Notes: a model not told the origin generated them from the letters alone. A stretch of DNA of 64,000 nucleotides from Actinomycetota bacterium (GCA_009885805.1 VFJZ01000047.1:1-64000); one strand, 5' to 3'. Positions 43,155-54,055 are shown, counted from the first letter of the stretch. Translations and numbers: made by a program.

Positions 43155-44993
43155 CTACTCGACGGTGACGGTCTTCGCCAGGTTCCGCGGCTTGTCGATG
43201 TCGAGACCGAGTTCGCGCGCGATGTGGTACGCGAGGAGCTGCAGCGGGATGACGGCCAGGATGGGCTCGAGCTCGGGCAGCGTCCGCGGCACCTCGATCA
43301 CGTGCTGGGCGTGCTCGTGGATGTTGGTGTTGCCCTCGGTGACGACGGCGATGACGGCTGCGCCGCGCGCCTTCACCTCCTGCAGGTTCGAGACGATCTT
43401 CTCGTACACGTGCGAGTCGGTGGCGACGGCGACCACCGGCGTCTCATCCGTCAGCAGCGCGATCGGACCGTGCTTCATCTCGCCGGCGGCGTAGGCGTCG
43501 GTCGGGATGTAGGACAGCTCCTTCAGCTTCAGAGCTCCCTCCTGGCAGATCGGCAGACCGATGTGGCGCCCGAGGAAGAGAAAGAAGCGATGGGTGCTGA
43601 ACTCGCGGGCGAGCTGTTCGACCTTCGCGTGCATCGCGGCGTCGTCGAGCAGCCGCTGCACGAGTTCCGGCAGCCGTTCGAGCTCGCGACCGATCTCGGC
43701 GATGCGGGCCGGTTCGAGCCGCCAGCGAAGCTGTGCCAACCGCAGCGCGAACAGCGTCATCAGCGCGATCTGCGCAGTGAAGCACTTCGACGAGCCGACG
43801 CTGATCTCGAGCCCGGCACGCGTGTAGAGGACGCCGTCCGCAACGCGCGTCACGGCGCTTCCCATGACGTTCGTGATCGCCACGACCCTGGCGCCGCGCT
43901 CGCGCGCCAGCTGCACCGCCGCCAACGTGTCCGCCGTCTCGCCCGACTGGGAGATCGCGAGGACGAGCGTCCGCGGGTCGAACACGGCCTTGCGGTAGCG
44001 CCACTCCGACGCGACGTCAGCCTCGGTCGCGACTCCCGCCCACTCCTCGATCAGGTACCGACCGACGAGTCCCGCGTGCAGCGCCGTGCCGCAGCCGACG
44101 ATCAGGACGCGGTCGATCTCGGCGAGTTCGGCGTCGGACAGGCCGATGCCGTCGAGGTGCAGCTCGCCATCGCGGTACCGCTCGCCGATCGTATCGGCGA
44201 TGGCGCGTGGCTGCTCGTGGATCTCCTTCAGCATGAAGGTCTCGTAGCCGCCCTTCTCGGCGACCTCGATCGTCGCGTCCGCCTCCTCCACGGCGCGCTC
44301 GCGCGCGGGCCCGCCGGCGATCGGCCAGAAACGGGCGCCGTCGGGGCGAAGATCGACGATCTCGCCCTCCTCGACGTGCTGCACCTGGCGCGTCTGCTCG
44401 AGGAACGCAGGCAGGAACGAGGCGATGTACATCTCGCCGTCGCCCTTGCCGACGACGAGCGGCGGCCAGGCGAGCCGGGCCGCAACGATTCGGTCCGGCT
44501 CGTCCCGCGCCAGCGCGAGGAAGGCGAAGTGGCCGTCCAGGCGCGGGTAGACCTTCCGCACGGCCTCGACGAGGTCGCCCTCGTAGGCGTCGGCGAGCAG
44601 GTGGACGAGCGCCTCGGTGTCGGTATCCGAGCTGAGCGTGTGGCCACCCGCGACCACCTCGGCGCGCAAGTCGACGTAGTTCTCGACGATCCCGTTCATG
44701 AGGACCGCGATGCGGCCGTCGTTCGACAGGAACGGATGCGCATTGCGGTCGAAGACGCCACCGTGCGTGGCCCACCGGGTGTGCCCCATACCGAGCGTCG
44801 CCGGCGACCCGTTATCCCCGACGAGCCGACGGAGGTCGGCGACCTTGCCGACGGTGCGGTCGCGCACGAGCGCACCATCCTCGAGCAACACGATGCCAGC
44901 CGAGTCGTAGCCCCGGTACTCGAGCCGTTCGAGTCCGTCGAGAATCAGGCCCTTGCAGGCGCGCGGGCCGGTGTAGCCGATGATGCCGCACAT
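43155..44993 (-). CDS. glmS: Glutamine-fructose-6-phosphate aminotransferase
   Basis: A 612-residue enzyme making glucosamine-6-phosphate. It has the N-terminal nucleophile Cys2 (MCGIIGYTG), the glutamine-binding WATHGG, and two SIS domains in the isomerase half with SQSGETADT, ending in NLAKTVTVE. It supplies UDP-GlcNAc for the cell wall with glmM, which lies directly upstream (8-base gap). The start has GAGGGA ahead of it. Confidence 0.97.
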   Translation of the reverse strand: MCGIIGYTGPRACKGLILDGLERLEYRGYDSAGIVLLEDGALVRDRTVGKVADLRRLVGDNGSPATLGMGHTRWATHGGVFDRNAHPFLSNDGRIAVLMNGIVENYVDLRAEVVAGGHTLSSDTDTEALVHLLADAYEGDLVEAVRKVYPRLDGHFAFLALARDEPDRIVAARLAWPPLVVGKGDGEMYIASFLPAFLEQTRQVQHVEEGEIVDLRPDGARFWPIAGGPARERAVEEADATIEVAEKGGYETFMLKEIHEQPRAIADTIGERYRDGELHLDGIGLSDAELAEIDRVLIVGCGTALHAGLVGRYLIEEWAGVATEADVASEWRYRKAVFDPRTLVLAISQSGETADTLAAVQLARERGARVVAITNVMGSAVTRVADGVLYTRAGLEISVGSSKCFTAQIALMTLFALRLAQLRWRLEPARIAEIGRELERLPELVQRLLDDAAMHAKVEQLAREFSTHRFFLFLGRHIGLPICQEGALKLKELSYIPTDAYAAGEMKHGPIALLTDETPVVAVATDSHVYEKIVSNLQEVKARGAAVIAVVTEGNTNIHEHAQHVIEVPRTLPELEPILAVIPLQLLAYHIARELGLDIDKPRNLAKTVTVE

Positions 44994-45000
44994 ACGTCCC

Positions 45001-46341
45001 TCACTCTAGCCCGAGCTCTGCCTCGACAACCGCGAGCAGGGCGGCGCAGTGGCGCTCGCAGGTGGTCTCGTCGGCCGCCTCGACCATGACCCGCACGAGC
45101 GGCTCGGTGCCCGATGCACGCAGCACCACACGGCCCTCGCGTCCGAGTTCCGCCTCCGCCGTCCGCACGGCCTCCCAGACCGGCACGGCGTCGCGCAGCC
45201 TCGTGCGGTCGGCGCGAACGGAGACCAGACGCTGAGGGTACTTGGTGACGAGCGCCGCGGCCTCGGCCAGGCTCTCGCCGGCGCGCGCCAGGGCAGCCAG
45301 CAGCAGCGCCGCCGTCAACGGACCGTCACCGGTCGTGCCATGTGCGAGCGAGATGATGTGGCCGGACTGCTCACCGCCGAGCGTGGCGCCGTCGCGACGC
45401 ATCGCCTCCAGCACGTACCGATCGCCGACATCCGTGATGATCGCGGTGCAGCCGAGCGCCTCGAGCGCACGGTGCAGACCGAGGTTGGCCATCGACGTCA
45501 GAACGACCCGGCGGCCCGGCAACGCTCCCTGGGCGAGGAGGTCACGCGCCAGGATCGCGAGGATGTGGTCGCCGTCCACGACGCTGCCCGCCGCATCGAC
45601 GCAGAGCAGGCGATCGGCGTCACCGTCGAACGCGAGACCGAGATCGTGGCCGCCCCGCGCGACGACCGCCGCGACGTGCTCGAGGTGCGTCGATCCGCAG
45701 CGGACGTTGATGTTGACGCCGTTCGGCGCGGCGCCGACCACGTCGTGGCGGACGCCGAGTCGCTCGAACAGCCGGGCGGCGATCGGGGCGGCGGCACCGT
45801 GGGCGCAGTCCACGGCGACGTGCAGCCCAGACAGGTCGCCCGCCGCCGCCGCCGACACCCACGTCGAGTAGCGGTCGGCGCCGTCCACGATCGGCTCGCT
45901 GGTGCCGACGCCGTAGCCGGTCGGCGGATCGAACGAGTCCACGAGCAGGGCCTCGATGCGGTGCTCGTCGTCATCCGTCAGCTTGAACCCATCACCGCCG
46001 AAGAACTTGATGCCGTTGTCCGGATACGGGTTGTGGCTGGCCGAGATGACCGCGCCGAGGTCGGCGCCGAGGTCGCGCGCGAGCCAGGCGACGGCCGGCG
46101 TCGGCACGATCCCGGCCCGGAGAGCGATACCGCCGGCCGACGCGATGCCGGCGCAGATCGCGTCTTCGAGCATCGGGCCCGAGCGACGCGTGTCACGGCC
46201 GACGACGACGCGTGGACGCTCCGCCCCGCGCTCGATCATCAGTCGTGCCGCAGCCCGGCCGAGGCCGAGCGCGAGGTCGGGTGTCAGGACGTCGTTGGCG
46301 ACGCCGCGGACGCCGTCCGTGCCGAAATGGTGGCGAGCCAA
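45001..46341 (-). CDS. glmM: Phosphoglucosamine mutase
   Basis: A 446-residue mutase converting GlcN-6-P to GlcN-1-P. The phosphoserine loop VISASHNPYPDNGIKFFGGDG (about 96-116), the Mg2+-binding DGDADR and GEQSGH blocks are present. The start is TTG 46341, 9 bases after rpsI. The gene order rplM-rpsI-glmM-glmS is common in actinobacteria. Confidence 0.96.
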   Translation of the reverse strand: MARHHFGTDGVRGVANDVLTPDLALGLGRAAARLMIERGAERPRVVVGRDTRRSGPMLEDAICAGIASAGGIALRAGIVPTPAVAWLARDLGADLGAVISASHNPYPDNGIKFFGGDGFKLTDDDEHRIEALLVDSFDPPTGYGVGTSEPIVDGADRYSTWVSAAAAGDLSGLHVAVDCAHGAAAPIAARLFERLGVRHDVVGAAPNGVNINVRCGSTHLEHVAAVVARGGHDLGLAFDGDADRLLCVDAAGSVVDGDHILAILARDLLAQGALPGRRVVLTSMANLGLHRALEALGCTAIITDVGDRYVLEAMRRDGATLGGEQSGHIISLAHGTTGDGPLTAALLLAALARAGESLAEAAALVTKYPQRLVSVRADRTRLRDAVPVWEAVRTAEAELGREGRVVLRASGTEPLVRVMVEAADETTCERHCAALLAVVEAELGLE

Positions 46342-46350
46342 CGGAGTCAG

Positions 46351-46749
46351 CTAGCGCTTCGAGAACTGCGGGCGCCGCCGAGCCTTCTTGAGGCCGGCCT
46401 TCTTGCGCTCGACCTCGCGCGCGTCACGGGTCAGGAAACCCGCCTTCTTGAGCGGTCCGCGCAGCTCGGGGTCGGCCTCGAGCAGCGCCCGCGCGATTCC
46501 GTGGCGGAGGGCCCCGGCCTGCCCGGTGACGCCCCCGCCGTGCAGTCGCGCGATCACGTCGAAATGCTTCTCCATCTCGACGAGCGTCAGCGAGGCCAGC
46601 GCCAGCATCCGGTCGGAGGGGCGCGGGAAGTAGTCGAGAATGCCGCGCCCGTTGCACGAGACGGTGCCGTCTCCCGGCACGAGGCGCACGCGCGCGACCG
46701 AGGTCTTGCGCTTGCCGGTGCCCTGGTAGACAGCCTTGTCAGAAGCCAC
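46351..46749 (-). CDS. rpsI: Ribosomal protein S9
   Basis: A 132-residue protein with [14 protein letters not shown] near the N terminus, [19 protein letters not shown], and the C-terminal RRRPQFSKR that reaches the P-site tRNA. It follows rplM by 18 bases, as in most bacteria. Confidence 0.97.
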   Translation of the reverse strand: MASDKAVYQGTGKRKTSVARVRLVPGDGTVSCNGRGILDYFPRPSDRMLALASLTLVEMEKHFDVIARLHGGGVTGQAGALRHGIARALLEADPELRGPLKKAGFLTRDAREVERKKAGLKKARRRPQFSKR

Positions 46750-46767
46750 GATAGTTCCTTCCTACGG

Positions 46768-47199
46768 TCACGGGAGCGGCGCCGGCTGCTGCGCGTCGTG
46801 CGGGTGAGCGGCGCCGGCGTAGATCTTCAACTTGCGGAGCTGTGCCCGCGCGATCCGGTTCTTCGGCAGCATGCCGCGAACGGCGTGGCGGATAACCTCT
46901 TCGGGCCGGCGCGCCAGCTGCTCGGCGAGCGTTCGCTGCCTGATGCCGCCCGGGTAGCCGGAGTGGCGGTAGTAGATCTTCTGCTCGAGCTTGCGGCCGG
47001 TGACGCGAATACGCTCGCAGTTGACAACGACGACGAAGTCGCCCGTGTCGACGTGCGGCGCGTACTGCGGCTTGAGCTTGCCGCGCAGGGTGTCGGCGAT
47101 CCGGGTCGCGAGGCGACCGAGCGTCTCGCCGTCGGCGTCGACGACGTACCAGGCCCGATCGATCTCGCCGGGCTTCGGGCTGTAGGTCTTCTGCGGCAC
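46768..47199 (-). CDS. rplM: Ribosomal protein L13
   Basis: A 143-residue protein with [53 protein letters not shown] and [17 protein letters not shown], the full L13 pattern. The GTG at 47199 is used. A short TGCCC/GGGCA hairpin lies in the leader. Confidence 0.96.
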   Translation of the reverse strand: MPQKTYSPKPGEIDRAWYVVDADGETLGRLATRIADTLRGKLKPQYAPHVDTGDFVVVVNCERIRVTGRKLEQKIYYRHSGYPGGIRQRTLAEQLARRPEEVIRHAVRGMLPKNRIARAQLRKLKIYAGAAHPHDAQQPAPLP

Positions 47200-47282
47200 G
47201 GCTATCCGTCGGAGTGGTGGTCGGTGCCCCTGTCGGGCAAGAGGCGGCGTCTGCGCGGTCGGACCGTGCGACGACCGGCGGA

Positions 47283-47870
47283 CTATAGCAGGGAGCGATC
47301 GAGCCAGACACCAGCGAGGACGCCCAGCGTGCAGGCCGAGACGATGGCGAGACCCCCGCCCCGAGCGACGATGCGGGCGATGCCCGGATCGCCGCCGAGC
47401 CGCTCGACGAGACGGCGGGCGAGACCGGCCGGCAGGCCCTTGAACGTCGTTCGCGTGAAGGCGGAGGAGCGGCCGATCGACACGAGTCCGATCAGCGGGA
47501 CGCCACCCATGACGACGAAAACGACCCCGGCGAACAGCGCACCCCCACGCCCGCCGAAGCCGTCCGGCGGCGCGAACCCGTACTCGAGGAAGTTCCAGCC
47601 GAGCGACAGGAACAGCGCAGGCCAGGCGAAGCCGATCAGCACCGGCAGGCCGGCGCGGAGTGCGTAGAAGACGGAGCCGAACGCGGCGAGCATGCCGACG
47701 ATGATCGCGAGCGGAATCGAAACGGCGGTGCCGGACGGGCAGGGCGGGAACGCCCCGCCGCAGGAGCCGCCGATCTCCATCACCGCGCGCATCCCGAAGA
47801 AGAGCAGCGTCAGGCAGAGCGCGACGAGGCCGTACAGGCCCAGCGCGACGATCGTGGCGGTCCGCTCCAT
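47283..47870 (-). CDS. Membrane protein of unknown function
   Basis: A 195-residue product with about five hydrophobic segments and a conserved-looking loop [14 protein letters not shown] with two Cys residues between the first and second segments. No family is recognised. It lies upstream of rplM on the same strand and is divergent from the HIT-family gene. Confidence 0.6.
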   Translation of the reverse strand: MERTATIVALGLYGLVALCLTLLFFGMRAVMEIGGSCGGAFPPCPSGTAVSIPLAIIVGMLAAFGSVFYALRAGLPVLIGFAWPALFLSLGWNFLEYGFAPPDGFGGRGGALFAGVVFVVMGGVPLIGLVSIGRSSAFTRTTFKGLPAGLARRLVERLGGDPGIARIVARGGGLAIVSACTLGVLAGVWLDRSLL

Positions 47871-47897
47871 CGTTTCCCACAGTAGACTGGCCGCCCG

Positions 47898-48299
47898 ATG
47901 GACTGCATCTTCTGCCGGATCGTGGCCGGCGAGCTACCAGCGACGGTGATCCGCTCGGACGAGCGGACGATCGCCTTCATGGATATCAACCCCGGCAGTC
48001 GCGGGCACTGCCTGGTCATCCCCCGCGCCCACGCCGCCGATCTCGCCGAGATCGCGTCCGACGATCTCGCTGCCTGCATCGCGGCCGCGCAGGACCTCGC
48101 CCGGCGCGCCCTCGACCGGCTCGGCGCGGAGGGCGTCAACCTCGTCAACTCCTGCCGAGCGGCCGCCTGGCAGACGGTCTTCCACTTCCACCTGCACGTG
48201 ATCCCGCGCTACAGCGGCGACGGGCTCGTGCTGCCGTGGACGCCGGCGCCGGCCGCCGCCGCTGATCTGGCCGCGGCTGCGCGACTGCTCAGCGCGTAG
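47898..48299 (+). CDS. HIT-family nucleotide hydrolase/transferase
   Basis: A 133-residue histidine-triad protein. [12 protein letters not shown] near the start and the triad HFHLHVIPR (about 95-103) are intact. HIT proteins cleave nucleotide phosphoramidates or AMP esters. A TAGACT box (47883-47888) ends 9 bases before the ATG, so the leader is very short. It is convergent with guaA. Confidence 0.88.
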   Translation: MDCIFCRIVAGELPATVIRSDERTIAFMDINPGSRGHCLVIPRAHAADLAEIASDDLAACIAAAQDLARRALDRLGAEGVNLVNSCRAAAWQTVFHFHLHVIPRYSGDGLVLPWTPAPAAAADLAAAARLLSA

Positions 48300-48302
48300 C
48301 GG

Positions 48303-49901
48303 CTACTCCCACTCGATCGTGCCCGGCGGCTTCGACGTGATGTCTAGCACGACCCGGTTCACCCCGACCACCTCGTTGATGATGCGGCTCGAGATCCGCT
48401 CCAGCAGGTCGTAGGGCAGCCGCGCCCAGTCGGCCGTCATCGCGTCGTCCGAGGTGACGGCGCGCAGCACGATCGGGTAGGCGTAGGTGCGGGCGTCGCC
48501 CATCACACCGACCGACTTCACCGCCGGGAGCACCGCGAAGCTCTGCCACAGCTCCCCGTAGAGGCCGGCGCGGCGGATCTCCTCCTGCAGCACCGCGTCG
48601 GCGCGACGGAGGATCGCGAGGCGCTCCTCCGTGACCTCACCGATGATGCGGATCGCCAGGCCGGGGCCGGGGAACGGCTGCCGCCAGACCATCCGCTCCG
48701 ACATCCCGAGCTCCTCGCCGACGCGCCTGACCTCGTCCTTGAACAGCAGCCGCAACGGCTCGACGAGCTCCATCTCCATGTCGTCGGGAAGCCCGCCGAC
48801 GTTGTGATGCGACTTGATCGTCGCCGCCGTGCCGGCGCCGGATTCGATCACGTCGGAGTAGAGGGTGCCCTGCACGAGGAAGCGGACGCCGTCGAGCTTC
48901 GCCGCCTCCTCCTCGAACAGCCGGATGAATGTCTCGCCGATGATCTTGCGCTTGCGCTCGGGGTCGGTGACGCCCGCGAGCAGGGTCAGGAAGCGGTCCT
49001 GCGCGCGGACGTGGACGAGCGGTACGTCCAGGTGCCCGCCGAACGTCTCCACGACCTGCTCGGCCTCGCCCTCACGGAGGAAGCCGTGGTCGACGAGGAT
49101 GCAGGTCAACTGGTCGCCGACAGCCTGGTGGACGAGGAGTGCGGCGACGGCGGAGTCGACGCCACCCGACAGGCCGCAGATGACACGCTCGGAGCCGACC
49201 TGCCGACGGATGCGCTCGATCTGCTCGGAGATCACGTGCGCCGCCGTCCAGGTGGTGGGTGCCGCGCAGCCGATCTCGAGAAAGTTCTTCAGGATGTCGT
49301 GCCCGCGCGGGGTGTGGACGACCTCCGGATGGAACTGCACCGCGTAGAGGCCGCGCTCGGCGGACTCCATCGCAGCGACCGGCGCGTTGCCGGACGAGGC
49401 GGTGACGCGAAAGCCGGCCGGGACGCTGACGACCGCATCGTTGTGACTCATCCAGCAGTCCTGGTCGGCGGGTAAGTCACGGAACAGGACGGCGTCGGGC
49501 TGCGCCCGCAGTGGCGCCTTGCCGAACTCGGCCGCACCGGTCCGACCAACGTCGCCGCCGAGCGCGAGCGCCATCGCCTGCATCCCGTAGCAGATGCCGA
49601 GCACCGGCACCGAGAGGCGGAGCAGTTCCGGGTCGAGCGCCGGCGCACCCGGTTCGTGGACCGAGGCGGGCCCGCCGGAGAGGATGATGCCGCGCGGTGA
49701 CCGCGCGCGAATCTCGGCCACGGGCGTGTCGTGCGGTATCAGCTCGGAGTAGACGCGGGCGTCGCGCACGCGGCGGGCGATCAGGTGCGCGTACTGCCCG
49801 CCGAAGTCGAGGACGAGGACGGGACGGTCCTCGAGCGAGCCGGTGGCGTCGGCCGAGGGCTCCACGAGCGACGTGTCGTCGCCGGAGAGGGACGGGGACA
49901 T
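48303..49901 (-). CDS. guaA: GMP synthase (glutamine-hydrolysing)
   Basis: The 532-residue enzyme has an amidotransferase domain with [11 protein letters not shown] (Cys nucleophile), HPEVVHT, and the ATP-pyrophosphatase domain with [14 protein letters not shown]. The C terminus ends in [13 protein letters not shown]. It converts XMP to GMP. ATG 49901 overlaps the guaB3 stop by one base (TGATG). Confidence 0.97.
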   Translation of the reverse strand: MSPSLSGDDTSLVEPSADATGSLEDRPVLVLDFGGQYAHLIARRVRDARVYSELIPHDTPVAEIRARSPRGIILSGGPASVHEPGAPALDPELLRLSVPVLGICYGMQAMALALGGDVGRTGAAEFGKAPLRAQPDAVLFRDLPADQDCWMSHNDAVVSVPAGFRVTASSGNAPVAAMESAERGLYAVQFHPEVVHTPRGHDILKNFLEIGCAAPTTWTAAHVISEQIERIRRQVGSERVICGLSGGVDSAVAALLVHQAVGDQLTCILVDHGFLREGEAEQVVETFGGHLDVPLVHVRAQDRFLTLLAGVTDPERKRKIIGETFIRLFEEEAAKLDGVRFLVQGTLYSDVIESGAGTAATIKSHHNVGGLPDDMEMELVEPLRLLFKDEVRRVGEELGMSERMVWRQPFPGPGLAIRIIGEVTEERLAILRRADAVLQEEIRRAGLYGELWQSFAVLPAVKSVGVMGDARTYAYPIVLRAVTSDDAMTADWARLPYDLLERISSRIINEVVGVNRVVLDITSKPPGTIEWE

Positions 49902-51061
49902 CAGCGGCTCATCCCGATGCTCTGCTCGCGCTGCAGCCGTTTCCCTTCCGTCTGGAGCGCCGGCGCGAACATGATCTCGGCCTTCTGGAACTCGTGGATC
50001 GTCTCGTAGCCGCACGTCGCCATCGACGTGCGCAACGCCCCCATCAGGTTCAGCGTGCCGTCGTTCTCACGAGCCGGCCCGAGCACGACTTCGGAGAGCG
50101 ACGCGACCTGCGGCGTCTGCACCCTTGCCCCGCGGGGCAGCGACGGATGGAACGTCGCCATCCCCCAGTGGTACCCACGGCCGGGTGCCTCGTGCGCCCG
50201 GGCGAGTGGCGATCCGATCATCACGGCGTCGGCGCCGCAGGCGATCGCCTTGGCGATGTCGCCACCCGTCCGCATGCCGCCGTCGGCGATCACGTTGCAG
50301 TAGTTGCCGGTCTCCAGCAGGTGCTGGATGCGCGCCGCCGCCGCATCGGCGATCGCCGTCGCCTGCGGCACGCCGACGCCGAGGACGCCACGCGTGGTGC
50401 AGGCCGCCCCGGGCCCGACGCCGACGAGGACGGCAGCGGCCCCCGTCCGCATCAGGTGGAGCGCCGTCTGGTAGCTGGCGCACCCGCCGACGACGACGGG
50501 GACGGGCAGGGCGGCGATGAACTCCTTGAGATTGAGCGGCTCGACCACGGTCGAGACGTGCTCGGCGGAGACCACGGTGCCCTGGATGACGAGAATGTCG
50601 AGGCCCGCCTCGAGGACCAGTTCGTAGTGCTCGCGAACCCGCTGCGGCGTCAGCGACGCGACGGCGAGGACGCCCGCGGCCTTGATCTCGCGGATCCGCT
50701 GAGCCATCAGCTCCGGCTTGACGGGCTCCGCGTAGATCTCCTGCATCCGCCGTGTCGCCTCGACCTTGTCGAGCGTTGCGATCTCTTCGAGCAACCGGTC
50801 GGCGTCGGCATAGCGGCCCCAGATACCCTCGAGGTTGAGGACGCCGAGGCCCCCCATTCTGGCGAGCGCGATCGCGGTGTCGGGCGACACGACGCCGTCC
50901 ATCGCCGAGGCCAGTAGCGGCAACTCGACCAGGTAGGGGCCGAGCTTCCAGCCGATGTCGACGTCTTCAGCGTCCCGCGTCCGCCGCGACGGGACGATGG
51001 CGATGTCGTCGAAGCCGTACGCCCGCCGAGCCTTCTTGCCGCGCCCGATCTCAATCTCCAC
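49901..51061 (-). CDS. guaB3: GuaB3-family IMP dehydrogenase-related protein
   Basis: A 386-residue TIM-barrel protein with [19 protein letters not shown] at the N terminus and the nucleotide-binding loop [17 protein letters not shown] with the catalytic Cys. It lacks the CBS domains of classical GuaB. GuaB3 is typical of actinobacteria and cyanobacteria; its exact reaction in purine metabolism is not settled here. The GTG at 51061 fits the family start; GTG 51073 is possible. It forms an operon with guaA. Confidence 0.85.
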   Translation of the reverse strand: MEIEIGRGKKARRAYGFDDIAIVPSRRTRDAEDVDIGWKLGPYLVELPLLASAMDGVVSPDTAIALARMGGLGVLNLEGIWGRYADADRLLEEIATLDKVEATRRMQEIYAEPVKPELMAQRIREIKAAGVLAVASLTPQRVREHYELVLEAGLDILVIQGTVVSAEHVSTVVEPLNLKEFIAALPVPVVVGGCASYQTALHLMRTGAAAVLVGVGPGAACTTRGVLGVGVPQATAIADAAAARIQHLLETGNYCNVIADGGMRTGGDIAKAIACGADAVMIGSPLARAHEAPGRGYHWGMATFHPSLPRGARVQTPQVASLSEVVLGPARENDGTLNLMGALRTSMATCGYETIHEFQKAEIMFAPALQTEGKRLQREQSIGMSR

Positions 51062-51160
51062 GTTCCAGATCACTCTCCCGCGTCATCGCCGCAGCACCGG
51101 CGGCGTGCAGGAACGGACGGCTCGGCGGCGAATGTCGATTGCTTTCGGGGATCCTAGCGT

Positions 51161-52114
51161 TCAGACCGGCGTGCCCGAGTACTCGGTCACGCGCGCCGCG
51201 GCTGCGTAGCGCGTCGCGTCCCGCGGATCGAACCGTCCCGCGCCGACGGAGCGGGCGTTGGCGGTCCCGCAGCCGACGGCCTGCCGCAGGCACTCCTCGA
51301 GTGACCGCTTCCTGAGCCGGCCGGCGAGGAACCCGGCGAGGAGGGCGTCGCCGGAGCCGACGTCGGAGACCGCCTCGACCTGCTCGACCTCCACGCGGAG
51401 GCGCCGTGTCTTCGACCCCTCGCGGACGAGCGCGTGCAGTCCGCCGACGTGCGTGATCAGCACGTTGCGGGCCCCGAGGTCGGCGATCTCCTCGAGTGCC
51501 GCCGCGAAGTCGGCGTCGCTCGAGAACTCGTGACCGACGACCTCCTCCGCCTCATGCTGGTTCGGCGCCACCAGGTGCGGCTGGCTGGCGATCGCGAGGC
51601 GCAGCGGGTCGCCCTCGGAGTCGACGACGACCTCGACATCCCGTCGTCGGAGGTCGCGGACGGTGTGTGCGTACCAGTCCGGGTCGACGCGCCGGGGCAG
51701 CGACCCGGCGAGGACGATCATCGCCGCGCTCGCCGCCAGGTAGCGCAGCTTCTCGAGCAGCATCGCCAGCTCCGCCGGCTCGACCTCCGGGCCGTACTCG
51801 AAGATCTCCGTCTGCGTCCCGATCGTCGGGTCGACGACCACCGTCGTCGTCCGCGACTCGTCGGCGATCCGCACGAAGTCGTTCAGGATCCCCTCGTGCG
51901 TCAGCGTCTCGACGATCAGTTCGCCGGTCCGCCCACCGGCGAGGCCGCAGGCGACGACCGGCTCGCCGAGGCGCTTGAGGGCGCGGGCGACGTTGATGCC
52001 CTTGCCGCCCGGGAGCGATTCGCCGCGCTGACAACGGTGCCGCTGACTCAGCTGGAAGTTCGCGACGTTCAGCGTCTTGTCGATCGCCGCGTTCGGGGTG
52101 ACGGTGACAATCAC
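51161..52114 (-). CDS. PfkB-family kinase, 1-phosphofructokinase-like
   Basis: A 317-residue sugar kinase. IVTVTPNAAIDKTL at the start, GGKGINVARAL, and the C-terminal anion hole SDVGSGDALLAGFLAG with the catalytic Asp fit the PfkB family, closest by pattern to 1-phosphofructokinase or tagatose-6-phosphate kinase. No PTS genes are beside it, so the sugar is uncertain. Start at GTG 52114 by the family N terminus; GTG 52120 is possible. Confidence 0.8.
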   Translation of the reverse strand: MIVTVTPNAAIDKTLNVANFQLSQRHRCQRGESLPGGKGINVARALKRLGEPVVACGLAGGRTGELIVETLTHEGILNDFVRIADESRTTTVVVDPTIGTQTEIFEYGPEVEPAELAMLLEKLRYLAASAAMIVLAGSLPRRVDPDWYAHTVRDLRRRDVEVVVDSEGDPLRLAIASQPHLVAPNQHEAEEVVGHEFSSDADFAAALEEIADLGARNVLITHVGGLHALVREGSKTRRLRVEVEQVEAVSDVGSGDALLAGFLAGRLRKRSLEECLRQAVGCGTANARSVGAGRFDPRDATRYAAAARVTEYSGTPV

Positions 52115-52151
52115 CGCCACCAGCGTAGCCGACCGCCGCACCGGCTCACGG

Positions 52152-53246
52152 TCAGGCCACTGCGACGGCCCGCCCGAGCCAGGCCGTGACGCGGTCGACG
52201 ATGCCCGGCGCCGGCACCGCCGCCGCCGCCACGAGCGGCGCGACGGCGACGACGCGGTCGTCGACGAGGACCTCGGCCCGCCCGATCTCGGCGCCGCGCA
52301 CCAGTGGCGCCGGCACCTCGCCCGGCAGCGAATAGCGGACGCGGAGCCGCTCGCCCGGCCGAATGGTGACCCGGACCGCCTCGCCGACGACGGCTCCGAC
52401 CGTGCCTCCCGCCGGACGGGGAACGCTCGCGACGAGCGTCCCACCCTGCAGGACGGTGACCCGCCGGATACCGGCGAAGCCCCAGTCCAGGAGGCGGGCG
52501 ATGGCGAGGTCGCGCGACTCGCGGTCCGGCGCGCCGAGCCCGACCACGAACAGGCGCCGCCCGCCCCGGGTGGCACTCGCGGCAAGGCACCAGCCGGCGT
52601 CGGCGGTGTGACCGGTCTTGACGCCGTCCAGCCCGGCGTAGCGCCCGAGCAGCGTGTTGCTCGCGGGCAGGTCGACGCTGCCGATGCGGGCGCGGCGCTG
52701 GCGCACGATCCGCCGGACACGCCCGTCGCGCATCAGGAGCCGGGCGAGGATGAGCTGATCGGCCGCCGTCGAGTGCTGGCCGTCGGCATCGAGACCGTAC
52801 GGTGCGCGGTAGACCGTGTCCAGCATCCCGAGGCTCGCCGCGGTCTCGTTCATCCGCGTGACGAAGGCTCGCTCGGAGCCCGCGAGCCCGATCGCGAGCG
52901 TCTCTGCGGCGTCGTTCGCGCTCGGCACCAGCAGCGCCTCGAACAGGTCGAACCCGGAGATCCGCTGACCGGCGCGGAGGCCGGCGGTCGATTCGCCGAT
53001 CACCGTCGCGGCGGCCGGCACCCGGAAGCTCCGGTCGAGCGCGCCGGCCTCAAGCGCGAGGTGCGCCGTCATCATCTTCGTCAGGCTGGCGACGGCTCGC
53101 GGTGCCGTCGCGTCGTGCTCGGCCAGGACGTAGCCGTCGCGACCGTCGACGACGATGTACGCCGCCAGGGGCACGTCGGGAGCGGGAGCCGCGCCGGCCG
53201 ACGCGACAGCCGCCAGCAGGGCGACCAGGGCGAGGAGGTACCGCAC
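52152..53246 (-). CDS. dacA: D-alanyl-D-alanine carboxypeptidase
   Basis: A 364-residue exported S11 peptidase with signal peptide (about 1-20). The three penicillin-binding motifs are SLTK (about 54), SAN (about 108) and KTG (about 214), followed by a C-terminal beta domain (about 260-350). It trims pentapeptides in the cell wall. The GTG start lies 38 bases from the divergent membrane protein gene. Confidence 0.92.
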   Translation of the reverse strand: MRYLLALVALLAAVASAGAAPAPDVPLAAYIVVDGRDGYVLAEHDATAPRAVASLTKMMTAHLALEAGALDRSFRVPAAATVIGESTAGLRAGQRISGFDLFEALLVPSANDAAETLAIGLAGSERAFVTRMNETAASLGMLDTVYRAPYGLDADGQHSTAADQLILARLLMRDGRVRRIVRQRRARIGSVDLPASNTLLGRYAGLDGVKTGHTADAGWCLAASATRGGRRLFVVGLGAPDRESRDLAIARLLDWGFAGIRRVTVLQGGTLVASVPRPAGGTVGAVVGEAVRVTIRPGERLRVRYSLPGEVPAPLVRGAEIGRAEVLVDDRVVAVAPLVAAAAVPAPGIVDRVTAWLGRAVAVA

Positions 53247-53272
53247 GGAGCCAATGTAGCGGCGGGCGCCCG

Positions 53273-53278
53273 TATACT
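53273..53278 (+). promoter_or_regulatory. -10 box of a leaderless membrane protein gene
   Basis: TATACT lies 6 bases before the GTG at 53285, so transcription would begin at or next to the start codon. The -35 region is not clear. Confidence 0.5.
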
Positions 53279-53284
53279 CACCGC

Positions 53285-54055
53285 GTGGCCCGTGGCGATG
53301 CCGGCGCGCCAGGCTCGCTCGGTTCCGGCGCGCGCCGGGCTCTGCGGCTCGCGGCGGCCAACCAGCGACTCCTGATCCTCCCCGTCGCCGGGCAACTCGT
53401 GACGGCTCTACTCGCGCTGCCGGTCGTGCTCGCCGCGCGCGACGGCGTCACCTTCGCCGTCTTCGCCCGCGATGCTGCCGAGACCGACCGGTTCTACGTC
53501 GACGTCCTCGGCGAGCCGCGGACGACGGATCTCACGTTCGCCGCGATCGTCGCCGCGATCATCGCCGGCGCCGTCGTCAACGCCCTGGTCGGGGGAGCGC
53601 TGATCCGGTCGCTGGGCGAGGGGCGCACCCGCCTCTGGGTCGGCGGTCGGGCATTCGTCGCGTTGACCGCGATCTGGCTCGTCGGGGGCTTTGCGGGACT
53701 CGCGGTGACCGCCCTGGGGGACTCGCCGTACTCGCTGCTGCTGCTCCTGCTGCTGCTCGTGCCGCTGCTCTACGCCGACTACGCCGTGGTCCTGGAGGAG
53801 CGGTCGCTGTGGGCAGCGATGGCGAGAAGCGCCAGGCTGATCGGGCGCCGCCCCGGCCAGACGCTCCTCGTCCTGCTCGCCGTGCAGCTCCTCGGGGCGC
53901 TGCTCGCAGTCGTGTTCATCGATCCGCTCGACGGCGCCGACGGGATCTTCCCCGGCTTCTTCGGCGCCCTGCTGCTCGCCGTCGGCGGGCTCGACTACCT
54001 CGTCACCTGCGCGTTGGTGGCGATCGTGCTGGAGAACCCGGTCAGCGAACCTTGA
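53285..54055 (+). CDS. Integral membrane protein of unknown function
   Basis: A 256-residue product with about six hydrophobic segments, including a run of Leu (SLLLLLLLLVPLLYADYAVV) and VLEERSLWAAMARSARLIGRRPG, a motif seen in DUF-type actinobacterial membrane proteins. Function unknown. It is divergent from dacA and overlaps the convergent LysM gene by 14 bases. Confidence 0.6.
   Translation: MARGDAGAPGSLGSGARRALRLAAANQRLLILPVAGQLVTALLALPVVLAARDGVTFAVFARDAAETDRFYVDVLGEPRTTDLTFAAIVAAIIAGAVVNALVGGALIRSLGEGRTRLWVGGRAFVALTAIWLVGGFAGLAVTALGDSPYSLLLLLLLLVPLLYADYAVVLEERSLWAAMARSARLIGRRPGQTLLVLLAVQLLGALLAVVFIDPLDGADGIFPGFFGALLLAVGGLDYLVTCALVAIVLENPVSEP

Noticed and set aside
45049-47667. An 872-residue frame antisense to glmM and the rpsI/rplM genes
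   Set aside because: It overlaps well-recognised conserved genes and has shadow-like composition.
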